In this document: in pieces, positions 23,570 to 35,443 of the stretch
How the letters are laid out: every line of letters starts with the position of its first letter
Numbering within the stretch: the first letter of the stretch is position 1
Assembly: GCA_014529385.2 (NCBI GenBank)
Contig: CM043945.1
Location: 95,892,112-95,947,611, forward strand
DNA from: Adiantum capillus-veneris
Lineage: Eukaryota > Streptophyta > Polypodiopsida > Polypodiales > Pteridaceae
Length of the DNA stretch: 55,500 nucleotides
Reading direction: 5' to 3'
Translations under genes and position numbers: made by a program
Notes under the pieces: generated by a model
What the model saw: the letters and a program-made list of their open reading frames with translations, nothing else
Databases searched by the model: none
What the model was told of the DNA's origin: nothing

Positions 23570-24420
23570 CAAGCTATGGCAAGCCCTTCTCATACTGATT
23601 CATCAATGCGGCTAGAGAAAATATCATCTCTATCACAACTATCCAAAGGAGAGGTGACAAGTAACATGCCACCATGCTCGGTCTTCCCAAGGTTCAATGT
23701 GAGTCCTCTCTGTGTACAAAACTCATCAAGGCCTGTAAATAGAGCTATAGTCTTTCCTATGACTAAGAGACTAAGACAATATCATCATTATATATAGCAT
23801 AATATCATGTGGAGTACCTACTACCCTGCCAAACCCACGCTTGTGCCTCACGTGTGAAAATGTACTCTAATATCTCATCGATGCAAACAAAGTAGGCGAG
23901 AGTGGGCATCCTTACTTCACACCAATAGTGCTAGCAATTGGCTCTGAGCTGCCTCCTTGGTAGCACACCCAGCTCGTAGAAAGAATAGATTCCCCAAATC
24001 ATCGCTAACGGCACACCAAGTGTCTGTAGGCACTATAAGAGTAGGTAGTGAGGGACTCTGTCGAAGGCTGTGTGTAAATCCACAAAGCAACAGTGTAGTC
24101 GCCTCTTTCAATTGCATGACCAATCGTGCAACACAAAGATGTGGTCGGCAGTAGAGAATGCTCGTCTGAAACCGAGCTTTCTTGTGGCTCATAGGCCCTT
24201 GCTCTCTGTATATGAGCTGCAGTATACCTCTGCCACTGCTCCATAGAATTGGGCCAATCATAATGGACCAGTTGTTACCCGAGTCAACTAGAGAGTCCCC
24301 CGACTTGTGAATAGGCACAATGGTGTGCCTAGTCCACTATGTCGGTAGTCCCTATCAGTGCTTTGTTAAAGAACAAGGCAATCAACGGTGCGCGAGGATG
24401 CTTGTGGCATATATGAGGTG
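23570..24420 (-). pseudogene. LINE reverse-transcriptase remnant
   Basis: On the minus strand the order of non-LTR reverse-transcriptase motifs is visible in broken frames. At 24318 is a PIHKSGDSLVDSGNNWSIMIGP segment (the entry motif of LINE RT). Next is a segment around 24090-24130 where CGF then a shifted-frame DLHTAFDRVPH replaces the usual aspartate motif. At 23890-23930 comes a relic of GVxxGCPLSP..FxxxIDE, and near 23780-23800 a YNDDIVLVS relic of the catalytic YADD box. A LNLGKTE-like segment follows near 23690. Frames change at least three times, so it is inactive. It lies just upstream of the aquaporin exons, in either its first intron or its promoter side. No endonuclease domain or poly(A) tail was identified. 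Confidence 0.75.
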
Positions 24421-25648
24421 CTCACTCTGCATGCCTCTGAGATTTGCGGAGAAACCATGCTGCAAACAATAAATAGCCTTCTGCACCATCACGACTGTAA
24501 TGAATGTGGATGTGGCTGAGCGTGGGTCAAGAGGCTCTGGAGCGGTGGCTGTCCAGGTACCTGATAGAGTTTCTGGGAGCAGTCATGCCGTCTCCGTGGG
24601 TCCTCAACGGGGGTTGGGCTGCCGTAGTCGGTGCCATGCCACAGCTCAATTGCCGCTCATGGGTAAGTGGTACAACTTTAGCTCGTAAGTCTCCTCAAAC
24701 TCCCACTTTTTACGGCGGATGAGGGTCCTCATCTCTCTAATAGCTTCTTGCTCAATGATCTCAACTGATGCAAACTGTATACAGATTTACTTGGATAGCT
24801 CTCTACACTAATCATCATACCATCTATTCTGGGGCATAGTCCAAGAGCATGTAGTGCTGCCCAAGTGGGTATTGTGTGGGAAGCTACTAGGGGTTGATGT
24901 GTGCAAAATGGAGGAGAGCTAGGTAGCAAGTGCCTCAACTGTTGTTGAGGAGTTTAGCTCGTAAATGCCATCATAGACATGTTGAGTCTAGATGTCAGAC
25001 ACATCATGTGAAGTATCTGATGGTGTGTGGGGTGCATATAGATGGGGTGTGTGGTGGGGGGTGTGCTATCAAGTGAGAGGGGGGAAGAGAGTGATGCAAG
25101 CATGGAAATGTTTGAAAAGTACTGATGTTTTACTCATGGCAGGACCTGGATGGTTATTTACGAGGGGAGTATTGAAGAATAGTCTGAGCAGTGATTACTC
25201 TCAGCACCTCCAAGCGACGCAGGCTACCATCTGCTAGGGAGCGTTTGGTTGTAAAAGGCCTCTATATCTCATGGCCTGAAATTCTTTAGGTTATTTGTGA
25301 GAGGAGTGATAAGGGAATCGTTGAGCAGGCCCAAATCAAGATGGTTATTTGCAAGGGGAGTGTTCATCGCCGACTATATGTTTCTGTGTCTTGTAACATG
25401 CATATGTAAGCATACTGTGTTGCATTGTGATGTGTCAACCGCTGAATATTCCTAATTGGGTGAGATTGCCTAGGTATGTAATTTTAGTTCATCAAGACAC
25501 CCGTTACAGATTTGCGCGGTCTGGGTGACAAATTTTCTATGCCAAAATGTCAAGAGCTCAGATGTGGAATGAGAAAATTGAATGACCCTTGGATATTTTT
25601 GAGCTAACTTGAGTTGTTTTGTAGATGTAATCGCAGACGATTACTCTT
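24421..25648. other. Mixed stretch, no gene supported
   Basis: The minus strand of 24421-24900 may hold further upstream LINE debris, but no motif is firm. From about 25240 the sequence leads into the purine tract and LTR start at 25649-25666, and probably is the 3' non-coding part of a gypsy element whose coding part is missing. Confidence 0.35.
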
Positions 25649-26689
25649 CTTTCAAGAAGGGGGGATGCCACAAAGTGTTGACGTGTCAACTTTCAAACCA
25701 CTACTAGATTGGTAACAAGACACTTTTATGCCCTTGGACACTTTTATATCCTGTTAACGAAGCAACTTCCTAGAATAACTGCTTGAGATGCCAAGGAGGT
25801 CTTAAGTGATCTATATCCACAAAGCTAGCTTATGATCTGAAAAACACTTGAAATTTTTTTGGGCTACTGATTCCGCCTTAAAATTTGGGTTTGAATAACA
25901 TTTTTAAACCTAACTTAAGTAAAAAAAAATGTGCGCTGTTTTTTGCCAATTTTCATGAGATTAGCATTAGATCACCCTAAAACATAGCCTAGTGACCTCT
26001 AAAGTGGCACATAGCTAGCATAGATAGTTCTAAAGGTGTTGTTTTGCTTTTAAAAAATAAGAAGCATGTGTATTGAAAGCTATCTGTGCTTATTTGCTAG
26101 TAAAATCTCACATTTTGATGAATATTTTAGAGATGTCTTAGCAATCAAAAGGCAATTTTAAGTGTGTTTATGGATTTATCACTATGTAACTCTTTTTCCT
26201 TGAGTTTTGGAGCATCTAATACCCTAAACAGCAAACAACACAAAGATGGGAGTGATTTTTTATGTTACTGGAATCATACTCATTCTGAGTTAATATTATG
26301 TTGTCTTCAAATTGCTAAATTTCACTCAAGAAACATGGTACATTTCAAGCTTAGGTCCATATATAAACGTGCAGTTCCAATTCGGCACCAACTTGATAAG
26401 TTTATATGCCATACAAAAGGCCACATTATGGAAGCCAGGTTTTTTCACCCATGCAATTTTTGTACTTAATACGGCTTAATAAGAAGCTCATAATTAAAAT
26501 TTATTCATGTTTGGATCAAGCTATTTATGCATATGCATGCATGCCCTAATCTAGTATCCCCTACATGAATACGTGTGTTCCAGATTGTTTCAGTAACATA
26601 TGTTTTGATGCTTTTGATGCTTTCTATGCTTGAACATGAAAGTAGAGAATCAAAGTGTGTAAAGTGGAGCATTTATAAAGGTAATGATA
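25649..26689 (+). mobile_element. Purine tract and start of a gypsy-type LTR (truncated or hard to end)
   Basis: GATTACTCTTCTTTCAAGAA then GGGGGGA precedes TGCCACAAAGTGTTGACGTG at 25666. The same layout (CTTTCAAGAGGGGGG followed by TGTCACAAAGTGATGACGTG) precedes the chromovirus LTR at 44113, so 25666 is the start of a related 3' LTR. The matching LTR end was not found before the solo LTR at 26690. The segment 25860-26660 is AT-rich and contains nothing else I can identify. Confidence 0.6.
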
Positions 26690-27294
26690 TGTCACAAACT
26701 GTTGACGTGTCAAAGCCCTAAAGAAGGGAGCCAACTTGCAGATGACGGCAAAGGGGCCTAAACCCTAATAAGAACAAGTAACAGAAGAAGAAGTCCTACC
26801 AACTTATGGGGACCCCGTCCGATGGGGTCCCAAGTGACATAAAGGAAATAAAGCAGGATCCACACACACACACAAGAACTTGCGAAGCAGGCTAATGACG
26901 TGGCAGATTTCCGAAAAATCACGTTGATTGATGACGTGGCAGAATTGTACAGATTTTCGCTTTTCACGATGCTTTTAAGTTTTTAAGGATTTTCATTGTA
27001 ATTGATTTTCAGGCCAAAGGCCTTTAAATATGAGGTTAGGGCTCATTCTCTGGCATGCTTCCTGGAGAAGGTGCAGAGTCTGGAGTACCGGCTTGTACTG
27101 TGTTGATGCAATATAAAGAAATACCGAAAGGGGCGCCAAGGTTTGGGGCCAATACTCTCTGGGGTGGAATTCCGCCACTCCGTGTCGCGTGTCGTCTCTC
27201 TCTCTCTCTCTCTCTAAGTTCAATTGTTATTGAAGTGCTAAAATTTTGTTCAGTCTGTTCTTTTCTATTGGCACGTGGTGCCCGTCTTATGACA
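26690..27294 (+). mobile_element. Solo gypsy-type LTR (about 605 bp)
   Basis: It starts TGTCACAAACTGTTGACGTG and ends ...CTTATGACA. The flanking pentamers TGATA (26685-26689) and TCATA (27295-27299) could be a target duplication with one mismatch. Inside are a TATA-like CTTTAAATATGAG (27024-27036), the shared module at 27115-27137, GGGGCCAATACTCTC, and a (CT)n tract at 27197-27215. No coding sequence or primer-binding site follows, so it is probably a solo LTR left by recombination. Confidence 0.6.
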
Positions 27295-27608
27295 TCATAG
27301 GTGTATGCATAGGGCAAAATACAAAAAATACACTTTTTTTGTTCTTAATTCTACATTCAAAAGAAAAATTTTGGGCCTACAACAACCATAGACTTTGGTC
27401 AAGAACTCATTGATGTTTACGGATTGTGTGGAGATTTTTGTACCTTGATATAATAGGGTTCACCTAGCAAATATGTTGTTTTTGGTCAAATTGAGTACTC
27501 CTTTGGCTTTGAGAGCTCCTCATGGCCATACAATCAAGAGTTATAAGTGTTTCTTACTTTTTCCACATGAAGTTGTTGAAGTAAGGACTTTCACAAACAC
27601 ATACATAT

Positions 27609-28201
27609 GATAGGAGTATTGATTTTTTTTCCAAAACCCCAAACGGACACTTTTATGTCCTATTAGGTTACCAAACTAGTGCCCCCCAAGCCTAACCCTA
27701 GCCAACTTGTAGATCCCGACCAAGGGGCCTAAACCCTGGTAGAAGTAGAAGCATAAGAAGTCTTCACCAACTTACACGTCCTCACGAGTGGCCCAAATAA
27801 CAAGATAGGTTAGGATTAATAATCCTAACCACCAGCTAACTTATAGGACCCCGTCTGATGTGACCTAAAAATAAAGGACTCTCGTACACACAAAATGCCT
27901 TGCGTAGCCAGCTAATGATGTGGTAGTTAGCTAATGATGTGGTAGTTGTATGGACCACCCAAAAAACGCGTTGACATGCTGACATGGCAGAATGGTCGGA
28001 CACCCGTGTTTCACGCTACTGATGTGGCAGAACTGTACCGATTTCCTGATTTTGCGTTGATGTCCAAATTGCTAGCTTTTCGACCAGATGCTTTTGAGAC
28101 TTGAAGCTTTTCATGCAAACTGCTTTTCATGGCCAATGGAGCCTTTAAATATGTGCCAAAGGCTCACTCTCTAGCATCCTACAACGTGGAAGATGCACAT
28201 T
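27609..28201 (+). mobile_element. Outer LTR 'A', left part (split by element B)
   Basis: This stretch carries the LTR features of the 26.7-kb solo LTR in the same order: GGGGCCTAAACCCT, GGACCCCGTC, the TATA-like CTTTAAATATGTG (28143-28155), and CTCACTCTCTAGCATCC. It is then cut by element B at 28202. The remainder, including the shared module, resumes at 38613. The exact start near 27609 is a guess from sequence similarity. Confidence 0.6.
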
Positions 28202-29408
28202 TGTTGCTAAATTGGCTTTATTTGACAAAAAAATCATTCTAAATGAATTATTGGATTTATAAGTGAGAGGGTTTTCTCGCTTTTAACATCCGGGAAAAAA
28301 ATTCTAAATGAATTATTCAAATTTTAAGTGAGGGTTTTTCTCACTGGAGACATCCGAGTACAAAAATTTCTAGTGCGTCATTCGGAGTGATGACAGGAGC
28401 ACTGTGAAAGGGAATATCCGTAAGGCCACCGGGAATGGGTACTTCTGATGCGTCATAGTCGGATGGGTGATAGGGAGCATCGGGAAGAAGTATTCGACCA
28501 TCCGAGAGCAGACATCTCTCATGCATCATAGGATGGGTGACATAGAGCATCGCGAAGGAGATTGTACCATAAGTTTGGTAGGAAAAGACTAGGTGATGGG
28601 TATTCCTGATGCGTCACAAGGTGGGTGACGCTTGCATCGGAAAGGGAATATCCATAGTCAGAAGGAAATTCCGAACTATGTTAGAATTGTGCACAAGGAA
28701 GAGCAAGCACTTGAATGAAGATGGATTCAGAGGAAACTTTGAGGAAATACAATTGCTTTCTGAGAAAGCAGGTTGCTTTTCGGGAAAGCAGATGCTTTCC
28801 CGCGAGGAAGTCTATGTCTGCATTGCAATTGTGCATGTGATTGCATCCAGGGACGCCTGGGAAGTGCTATGAAAGCACTGTTTTTAACTTATGAGGTTTT
28901 ATTGAGATTTTGGGCAGATTCAAACTAATTACAAAATACACCGACCGCCCAGTCAATAAGTGGGCAACCACATGGGAAAATAAAGCAACAAAAACCAGCC
29001 AGCGATTTCTCTCTATTTCTCTCTATACCCTCTGGCTTCAATATTAAGTGATAAATTCTATTTATCCGAGTATATTCTATATATTGATATGCGCTCCCGT
29101 TTGTGACTTCCCGCGAGGAAGTCTATGTCTGCATTGCAATTGTGCATGTGATTGCATCCAGGGACGCCAGGGAAGTGCTGTGAAAGCATTGTTTTTAACT
29201 TATGAGGTTTTATTGAGATTTTGGGCAAATTCAGACTATTTTAAATACGTCGACCGCCCACTCAAATAAGTGGGCAGCCACCTGGGAAAATAAAGCAGCA
29301 AAAAACAGCCATTGATTTCTCTCTCTATACCCTCTGGCTTCAATATTAAGTGATAAATTCTATTTATCCGAGTATATTCTATATTGCTATGCGCTCCCGT
29401 TTGTGACA
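28202..29408 (+). repeat. 5' LTR of element B, with internal tandem duplication
   Basis: 1,207 bp against about 906 bp for the right LTR. The difference is a tandem copy of the 3'-terminal 0.3 kb: TTCCCGCGAGGAAGTC starts at 28797 and again at 29108, and the first copy ends with CGTTTGTGAC joined directly to the second. The 5' part has a 70-bp duplication (TTCTAAATGAATTATT twice) and four subrepeats with GCGTCA or GCATCA at 28375, 28450, 28533 and 28611. Confidence 0.9.
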
Positions 29409-29409
29409 G

Positions 29410-29421
29410 TGGTATCAGAGC
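29410..29421 (+). other. Primer-binding site of element B
   Basis: TGGTATCAGAGC, one base after the 5' LTR, complementary to initiator tRNA-Met. Confidence 0.92.
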
Positions 29422-29479
29422 ATAGTCTCCTCTCTTTCTCTGTAAAGGAGGACGACTCTAGGAAGATACGGGAAGAAGC

Positions 29480-30389
29480 CATGACAAGCCAAGAGAGAAT
29501 TAAGCAGGCGGAACCCTAAGTCTTGCAGGAAGAGCTGGCAGAGTTGGGAAATTTCCTCTCTCTACAAGAAGTCGACAAGACTTGGGATTCTTTGAGAGGG
29601 CAACATGAGCATGATGCTCAAGACCCTAGAGAATCCAAGGAGTGAAATGCTCAAGATCCTTCAGAATCTAGAAAATATCCATGAACATCAATCCAGAACC
29701 ATAGCCAAGAAATCCCGTCATTCCGGGAAGGATATGAAGAAGGTCTCTAGACCTAGGAACACTCCAATCAAGTTTCATACTTTTGACGCAAGGGAAGATG
29801 TTCCGAAATTTAGCGCTTTCATTCGACAGTTTGAAGTTGCCTTCGCAAATGGCAATTTCTCAAAAGCGTCGAAGGTGAGGCATGTGACCAAACACCTCAA
29901 GGGGAATTGCAAGTACTTGGTGGTATACCAAAGCTCTGCAAGGAATTCAAAACAAGACTTGGATTCAATTCAAAGCTGAATTTTTGGACAAATTTTTTTC
30001 CTCTACGCTTTGAGGAAGGCATCAAAGAAGATTGGGATCGGTTTGCCCGATAGGAGCACAAGCGAGTCATGGATCATGTGAATAAGTATTGGTTCACTCT
30101 TTCCAAGGTGGCTCCATTCTTGAATCTCTTTGAGGAAGAAACGATAAAGAAGTTTAACGAAGGACTTTTGGCCAAATTTTGTAAACGCATCCGCAAGATA
30201 CTTTGCAACGGATGGTGGAGTCAGCAATACAAACTAAAAGTGTACACCTCAGTGTACATAGAATCTAATCCCCGTAGTGGGACGGGAACCATTGAACACA
30301 GAAATTGGCATATTTTTGTTACCTCTCCTCGAAGGATACGTTGCTATTCGGAGAAAGTTTGGAGTAAGGTAATTCAAATTAACTCCTGA
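29480..30389 (+). pseudogene. gag remnant of element B
   Basis: The likely start is the ATG at 29480 (MTSQERIKQAE). The clearest open part is 29605-29979, with KFHTFDAREDVPKFSAFIRQ, a gag N-terminal segment, then KASKVRHVTKHLKGN. After a frame change, DHVNKYWFTLSKVAPF and NEGLLAKFCKRI (30069-30200) give the rest of the gag core. At least one stop near the start and one or two frameshifts break it. No zinc knuckle was found after it. Gag would form the particle shell; without pol, any mobility would depend on a partner element. Confidence 0.65.
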
Positions 30390-32047
30390 TTTTTTGAATA
30401 GAAGACCCTCAAACTTTAAGTGAGAGGGCAGGTCTTTGATCAAAGTTAAATCTTTGAGGAACTCATAAACCGCGTATTGCTTTTATGCATGTGTCTAACT
30501 AGGACAATCACTCTCGAGTATTTATGAGAGTAGGATCAAGTTGGAACATTGTTCTATGAGATGAACTAGTTTGCTAACGATCCAAAAGGTCAATAATTGA
30601 TCTGGTATCCACTAATTCTCCAACAAATTACCTGCTATTGCGGATAGGACGGCAGAAAGGAAGGAACCATTCCGAGATTTCAAGCAGAGTAAAAGCTTTC
30701 GCTAAGCTTGAAGCCTAAACCAATTAATAGAAGCTATGGTAGTGTTTTTCGCACAAGTGAATGAACACTCTCATTATGAGGGAAGAAACAAGCGACGACT
30801 ACGGCCTGTGCTAGAGGAATCCAAGGACTAAAATCCTAGTTTATTTGATGAGCGGGTTTTGCTCTAAGATCGAGCCAAGGTATCGTCAGGTCGAGCGTCT
30901 TCGGTCTAAGGATCTTACGAAGGGAAGGTAATTTCCCAGGTTCACCGAAACTCTAACACAGCTTAAGAATTATGTACACCTTTGGATACATGGATAACAC
31001 ACGAAGATGTAGACCTATGCCAAGGAACTGGACGGGAGCTTGTTATACTCTCTTGAGCACCTTTTTGCGCGGAAGGATATTCCGGCACGAGAATGTCCAT
31101 TTAAGATGTGTTCGGTAGAAGGAATTTGAGTTTCTCTACGGAGAAGAGGTTTTCTGATGGTTGTTGATCATCGAGAACGCTACCACTAAAGTAGCAAGTA
31201 TGGTAGTACAATCTGCTCGTATACTACCAGTATGAGCATGAACTCTTATGTTCGGGAGTTCAAAGACGGAAAGAAAGACCTTAACCACATATGGAAGAAC
31301 ATCCCTGAGATCCAAAGTAGGTTCATTCTATTGTGAACCAAGTTTGAACATACGTTTAGAAAATGCTATGGCTAGAATCCTATTTGCCTAAGATTCTACA
31401 AAGCCGTCATTGACGCTTGCAAGGTGAATCATTTTTTATGATTTTGCAAGGATGAGACACTAATGGACGTTGGGAAAACATTGCTTGTGGTAATAACTCG
31501 CACGAGGAAAAGATTGGAAAGAAGTGCCGCCGTGCACAAGGAATCTTCGGATTGGAACTGTCTACCTAAGTTGAGCGACGGCCTGGGACAAGAACCTTCT
31601 TTAATGTGATTGCAGACTCTGTTTATGGAAGAAAGACATCGAGATTAATGCTCTATGATTTGGGTATTCCCTATGTGGGAAGACACAAGAGGTTTAATGT
31701 CACCAGCGTGTGACTACTATCTATCCTTTTTGTTGATTTCTTTCCTATTATCTATTTACTTTCACTTTTTGGAAACACCCCTCGGGAAATCTAATTGCCC
31801 TGCATTGCATAGCTAGTGTGGAACTGTCCAGAGGGAGTCTAGGCCTGAGGGCAAGAGAGCACTAAGGTTGGACAAAGACTATGGTTAGCCAAAGCGGGGT
31901 CATTGACTAGCCAAAGTGGAATCCTTTGCTACAAAGGCTACATTTCAGTTCTGGGTGTGGTTGCAGTGTACAAAGAGGGTCAGATGACCTAGAAAGATAC
32001 AATGGCAGCATCTAAAATTTAGGGAACTACTATTTTGGGACCTGAAA
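30390..32047 (+). other. Element B interior, no recognisable gene
   Basis: About 1.7 kb without a domain I can name in any frame. I looked specifically for protease DSG, RT YxDD and integrase motifs and saw none. Confidence 0.45.
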
Positions 32048-33082
32048 ATGTGTTGGCGTCATTACCTCCGGAATGACAAAGGGAACATTTTCTTACTCTG
32101 CCGTGAAGTCAATTGGGCAACCGGTTGGGAGATTTTTAGGCGGCAACCCCGAAACGGGAAAATGCTTGTAAATGTGCCAAGTGGCACATTCTGGTGCACT
32201 TTCCTCATGCAAGAGAAGGTGGCGCTGAATTTGAAGGGAGAAGAGCCTCATTTTCAGATTTTGTCACAGGTTAAGAGCTATGGAGTGCTTGCTTTCCCTC
32301 CTATGTACAGTGCAGTGCTAGGAGTGATGTCCTGCACGCTACGCACTACCCTCTCTCTCCCCTATGGCAGTATGTTATGCCCCTCTAGTGGGCTTTTCAT
32401 TTGACCAATGTACAGTTGTGTGGGTTCATGCGCGATTGCCGAGGCAAGAGCCTCTTGCACAGGTATTGGATTAGCTAGCACCTAATCCCCCGCAGGTACA
32501 GGTGAATTCGTAGAGGTTTCACACCAGAAATCTCGTCCGATTCAAAGGGCAAGTAGCCCTACAGATGCGAGAGCTCGAGGACTTGCTACGGATGCGACCG
32601 GCACGCAAAACGGAGCCCGAAACAGTAGATTACAGCCTGCTGTGTATTTTTGCAGGTTTAGGGTTTTGGCCCTAAATGGTCCCTAATACCCCCAAGAAGT
32701 TCGGGGACGCGAGGGGACTGCTGTACAGGTGATCTGGCACATTTTCGGGGCTGAAAACAGAGAATTCAGCGTGCTGCAGATTCTCGCCAGGTTTTGCAAA
32801 GTGCCCGTATGCGTCGTGAAAGTCATTCAATGCGTGGAATACTGACTGTGAAGGGTCCTAGTACAGTTATGCTGCTGAAATCGGGCCGGAACAGTGGAAA
32901 TTCAGCCAAGTTTGTGCGGGGTAGCTTGTAGGGATCCACAGTGTTTATTCCCTCTTTTGAAGAATAAAGAAATACCGAAAGGGGCGCCTAAGTTAGGGGG
33001 CAATCTGGTGTCGGTCTACTCATACAGGTGCAATCTAGCAGCCTATATCCCTCTCCCCTTTGTTGTGTCTTGAAAGTACAGG
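32048..33082 (+). mobile_element. LTR-like insertion inside element B (tentative)
   Basis: This stretch is more GC-rich than its surroundings and contains the shared LTR module AAAGAAATACCGAAAGGGGC at 32966-32988, preceded by GAATAAAG. It may be a degraded solo LTR of the gypsy-type group, with an end near GAAAGTACA (33082). A plus-strand 118-codon open stretch (32048-32404) inside it has no recognisable domain. Boundaries are not defined by a target duplication. Confidence 0.35.
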
Positions 33083-33577
33083 TAAAGTGGACGACAAATT
33101 AAATGGGTGAAAGCTAAATAAGGTTTAAGTTTAAAGTCTACCGCCCTTTTCGGATTGAACAGGCCGGTTTCATTTAATACCCTCAAGACTAACAGCGCAG
33201 GATTATGCGCAAGGACACATACCTAGATTGATTTCTAGGAGGCTCATTCTTCTCGAGGTTGAGAAGGCAAAAGTGAGTTAACAGATTCTCGAATGAGGAA
33301 ACTTTCGATCTGTTGGAAAGACGCGAATGACGAGTTCTTACATGGCTCGTAAGTTTGATGATTGGTGAAGGATATCCTCGAGGTACTAGAGGAACGACAT
33401 GAACTGGTAAGGTAAGTATTTAATTATTGAATTTTTGTTTAATCTAATTTTTAAGTCTCTTTTGAGAAAGGACTAGCTCAACTTACCATTGAGCAAGATT
33501 TGGAACCTTTCCGGTTTCTCCCTGGCAGTTCAGTTGGACCTCTACAATTGAGGACAATTGTTTATAAGTGAGAGGGA
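33083..33577 (+). other. 3' internal region and purine tract of element B
   Basis: No domain seen. It ends with TTTATAAGTGAGAGGGA, the purine-rich tract that would prime plus-strand synthesis, immediately before the right LTR at 33578. Confidence 0.6.
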
Positions 33578-34124
33578 TGTTGCTAAATTGGCTTTATCTG
33601 ACAGAAAAATAATTCTAAATGAATTATTGGATTTATAAGTGAGAGGGTTTTCTCGCTTTTAACACCAGGAAAAAATAATTCTAAATGAATTATTGGAATT
33701 TTAAGTGAGGGTTTTTCTCACCGGAGACATCCGAGTACAAATATTTCTAGTGCGTCATTCAGAGTGATGACGGGAGCACTGTGAAAGGGAATATCTATAA
33801 GGCCACCAGGAACGGGTACTACTGATGCGTCACATCGGATGGGTGAGCATTGGGAAGAATAATTCGACCATCCGGGAACGGACATCTCTGATGCGTCATA
33901 GGATGGATGACATACAGCATCGCGAAGGAGATTGTACCGTAAGTTCGGTAGGAAAAGACTAGGTGATGGGTATTCCTGATGCGTCACAAGGTGGGTGACG
34001 GGTGCATCGGAAAGGGAATATCCATAGTTAGGAGGAAATTCCGAACTGTGTTAGAATTGTGCACAAGGAAGAGCAAGCACTTGAATGAAGATGGGTTCAG
34101 AGGAAACTCTGAGGAAATACAATT
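33578..34124 (+). repeat. 3' LTR of element B, first part
   Basis: Matches 28202-28755 and then breaks at element C. The second part is 38254-38612. It carries the same four GCGTCA-type subrepeats but only one copy of the 0.3-kb terminal unit. Confidence 0.9.
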
Positions 34125-34540
34125 TGTCACGATTGTGACTATGTTAACAGCAATACATCTACTCCTAGTTGCAAATACACGAAGTGTCATGCCAAGGAGG
34201 ACCCCTGCGCTTGGATGGTCACACCCCTTCGCCCAAAGGACGTCTCTTCGCCAAAAGTCACACTCCTTCGACGACTGGTCACACCCCTTCGCTCTACGGG
34301 TGCGACTCTTTACCCAATGGTTGCAGCTCTTCGCCGAAAGGATGTGTCTTTACGTCTAAAGTCGTGTCTCTTTACCAAGAGACGTGTCTTTTCATTTATG
34401 TCTCTTCGTCTCCTATATAAGGAGCCCTTGTATCACAACGCAGAGTCTTCTAAGTCTTGTCTCGAGTACAATTAAAGTTTCTTAAGTCTTAATCATGAGT
34501 TTCAATACTTAATTAAGGATTAGCATCTAGAATCCTCACA
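34125..34540 (+). repeat. 5' LTR of element C
   Basis: 416 bp. It contains a TATA box CTATATAAGGAGC near 34411 and two roughly 60-bp subrepeats that begin GGTCACACCCCTTCGC (34217 and 34277), rich in CTTCGCC. In the 3' LTR a 16-bp A-rich insertion follows GTATCACA. Confidence 0.92.
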
Positions 34541-34541
34541 G

Positions 34542-34553
34542 TGGTATCAGAGC
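34542..34553 (+). other. Primer-binding site of element C
   Basis: TGGTATCAGAGC, one base after the 5' LTR, complementary to initiator tRNA-Met. Confidence 0.92.
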
Positions 34554-35443
34554 AAATTTTTTCCGAGACCCGAAGGTTGTGAACCTCTCACCCTCACCGC
34601 TACCCTCTCCCCCCCCCCCCCCCCCCCTTTTTCCAAGAGTTGCATGGAAGCAGAAGAAAGGTGGTACACACACCTCCGAGCATGAGGTAACATGAAATTT
34701 TATGTTTCAATTACATAAATAACAGACGAAGACGTAGATGTGTGTGTGCGGCGTGCCGCGTACCTGGTGATTTTCGGGGGAAATTTCGTGCTAGAGTCCG
34801 ATTCGTGAACCTCTTCATATACACACCCCTTGGTGAAGGGACACACCCTCTCACCTCTTGACACCTCTACCCGCTGGTGGCTGCCCAAAGTTTCGCACCC
34901 CTTCCAGAGGATTGCACCCCTCCCTTCCCGGTGCGCTGGGCTGAATTGGTAAAACGCTGGCTGAAAATCTGAAGCGCTGGCAGATTTACACCTTTTCGCT
35001 GGCCTTTGTTTTTTACGTTGGGTAATTTACTATGGCACAAGTCAATTTTCAAATTATTAAAGCCCTTAAGTCAAGTGATTTAAGTTGGCTGCCCAAGACC
35101 GAAATTTTTTAACCCATGTGAAAACACCCAAATTTTTTTAAAAACAAATGAGAACTCACTCACTTCATAAAAAAAACCCCCAAATAAACTAACTTAAAAA
35201 AACAAAGAGAAAACCCATCCGCGCTGGCCTTGTGCACACACTGCACGCGGTACCTTTCGCCGATGAGAGCAGTTGTATAACTTTGTAGGACAAAATTCCT
35301 CGACAAAATTTTACGGATGAATTTCTCTACTCAGAGCCGGAAGTAATAATTATTCCCGATTCCCCGATTCTAGAGCGCGAAATTATTCCCGACGCATTTT
35401 CCGCTCATCCCAAAACCTGTTCGAGTTCCTTTTGAGGCGTAAC
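34554..35443 (+). other. Leader of element C
   Basis: Non-coding in appearance. It contains a poly(C) tract of 19 (34609-34627). No domain seen in the minus-strand open stretches around 34700-35050. Confidence 0.5.
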
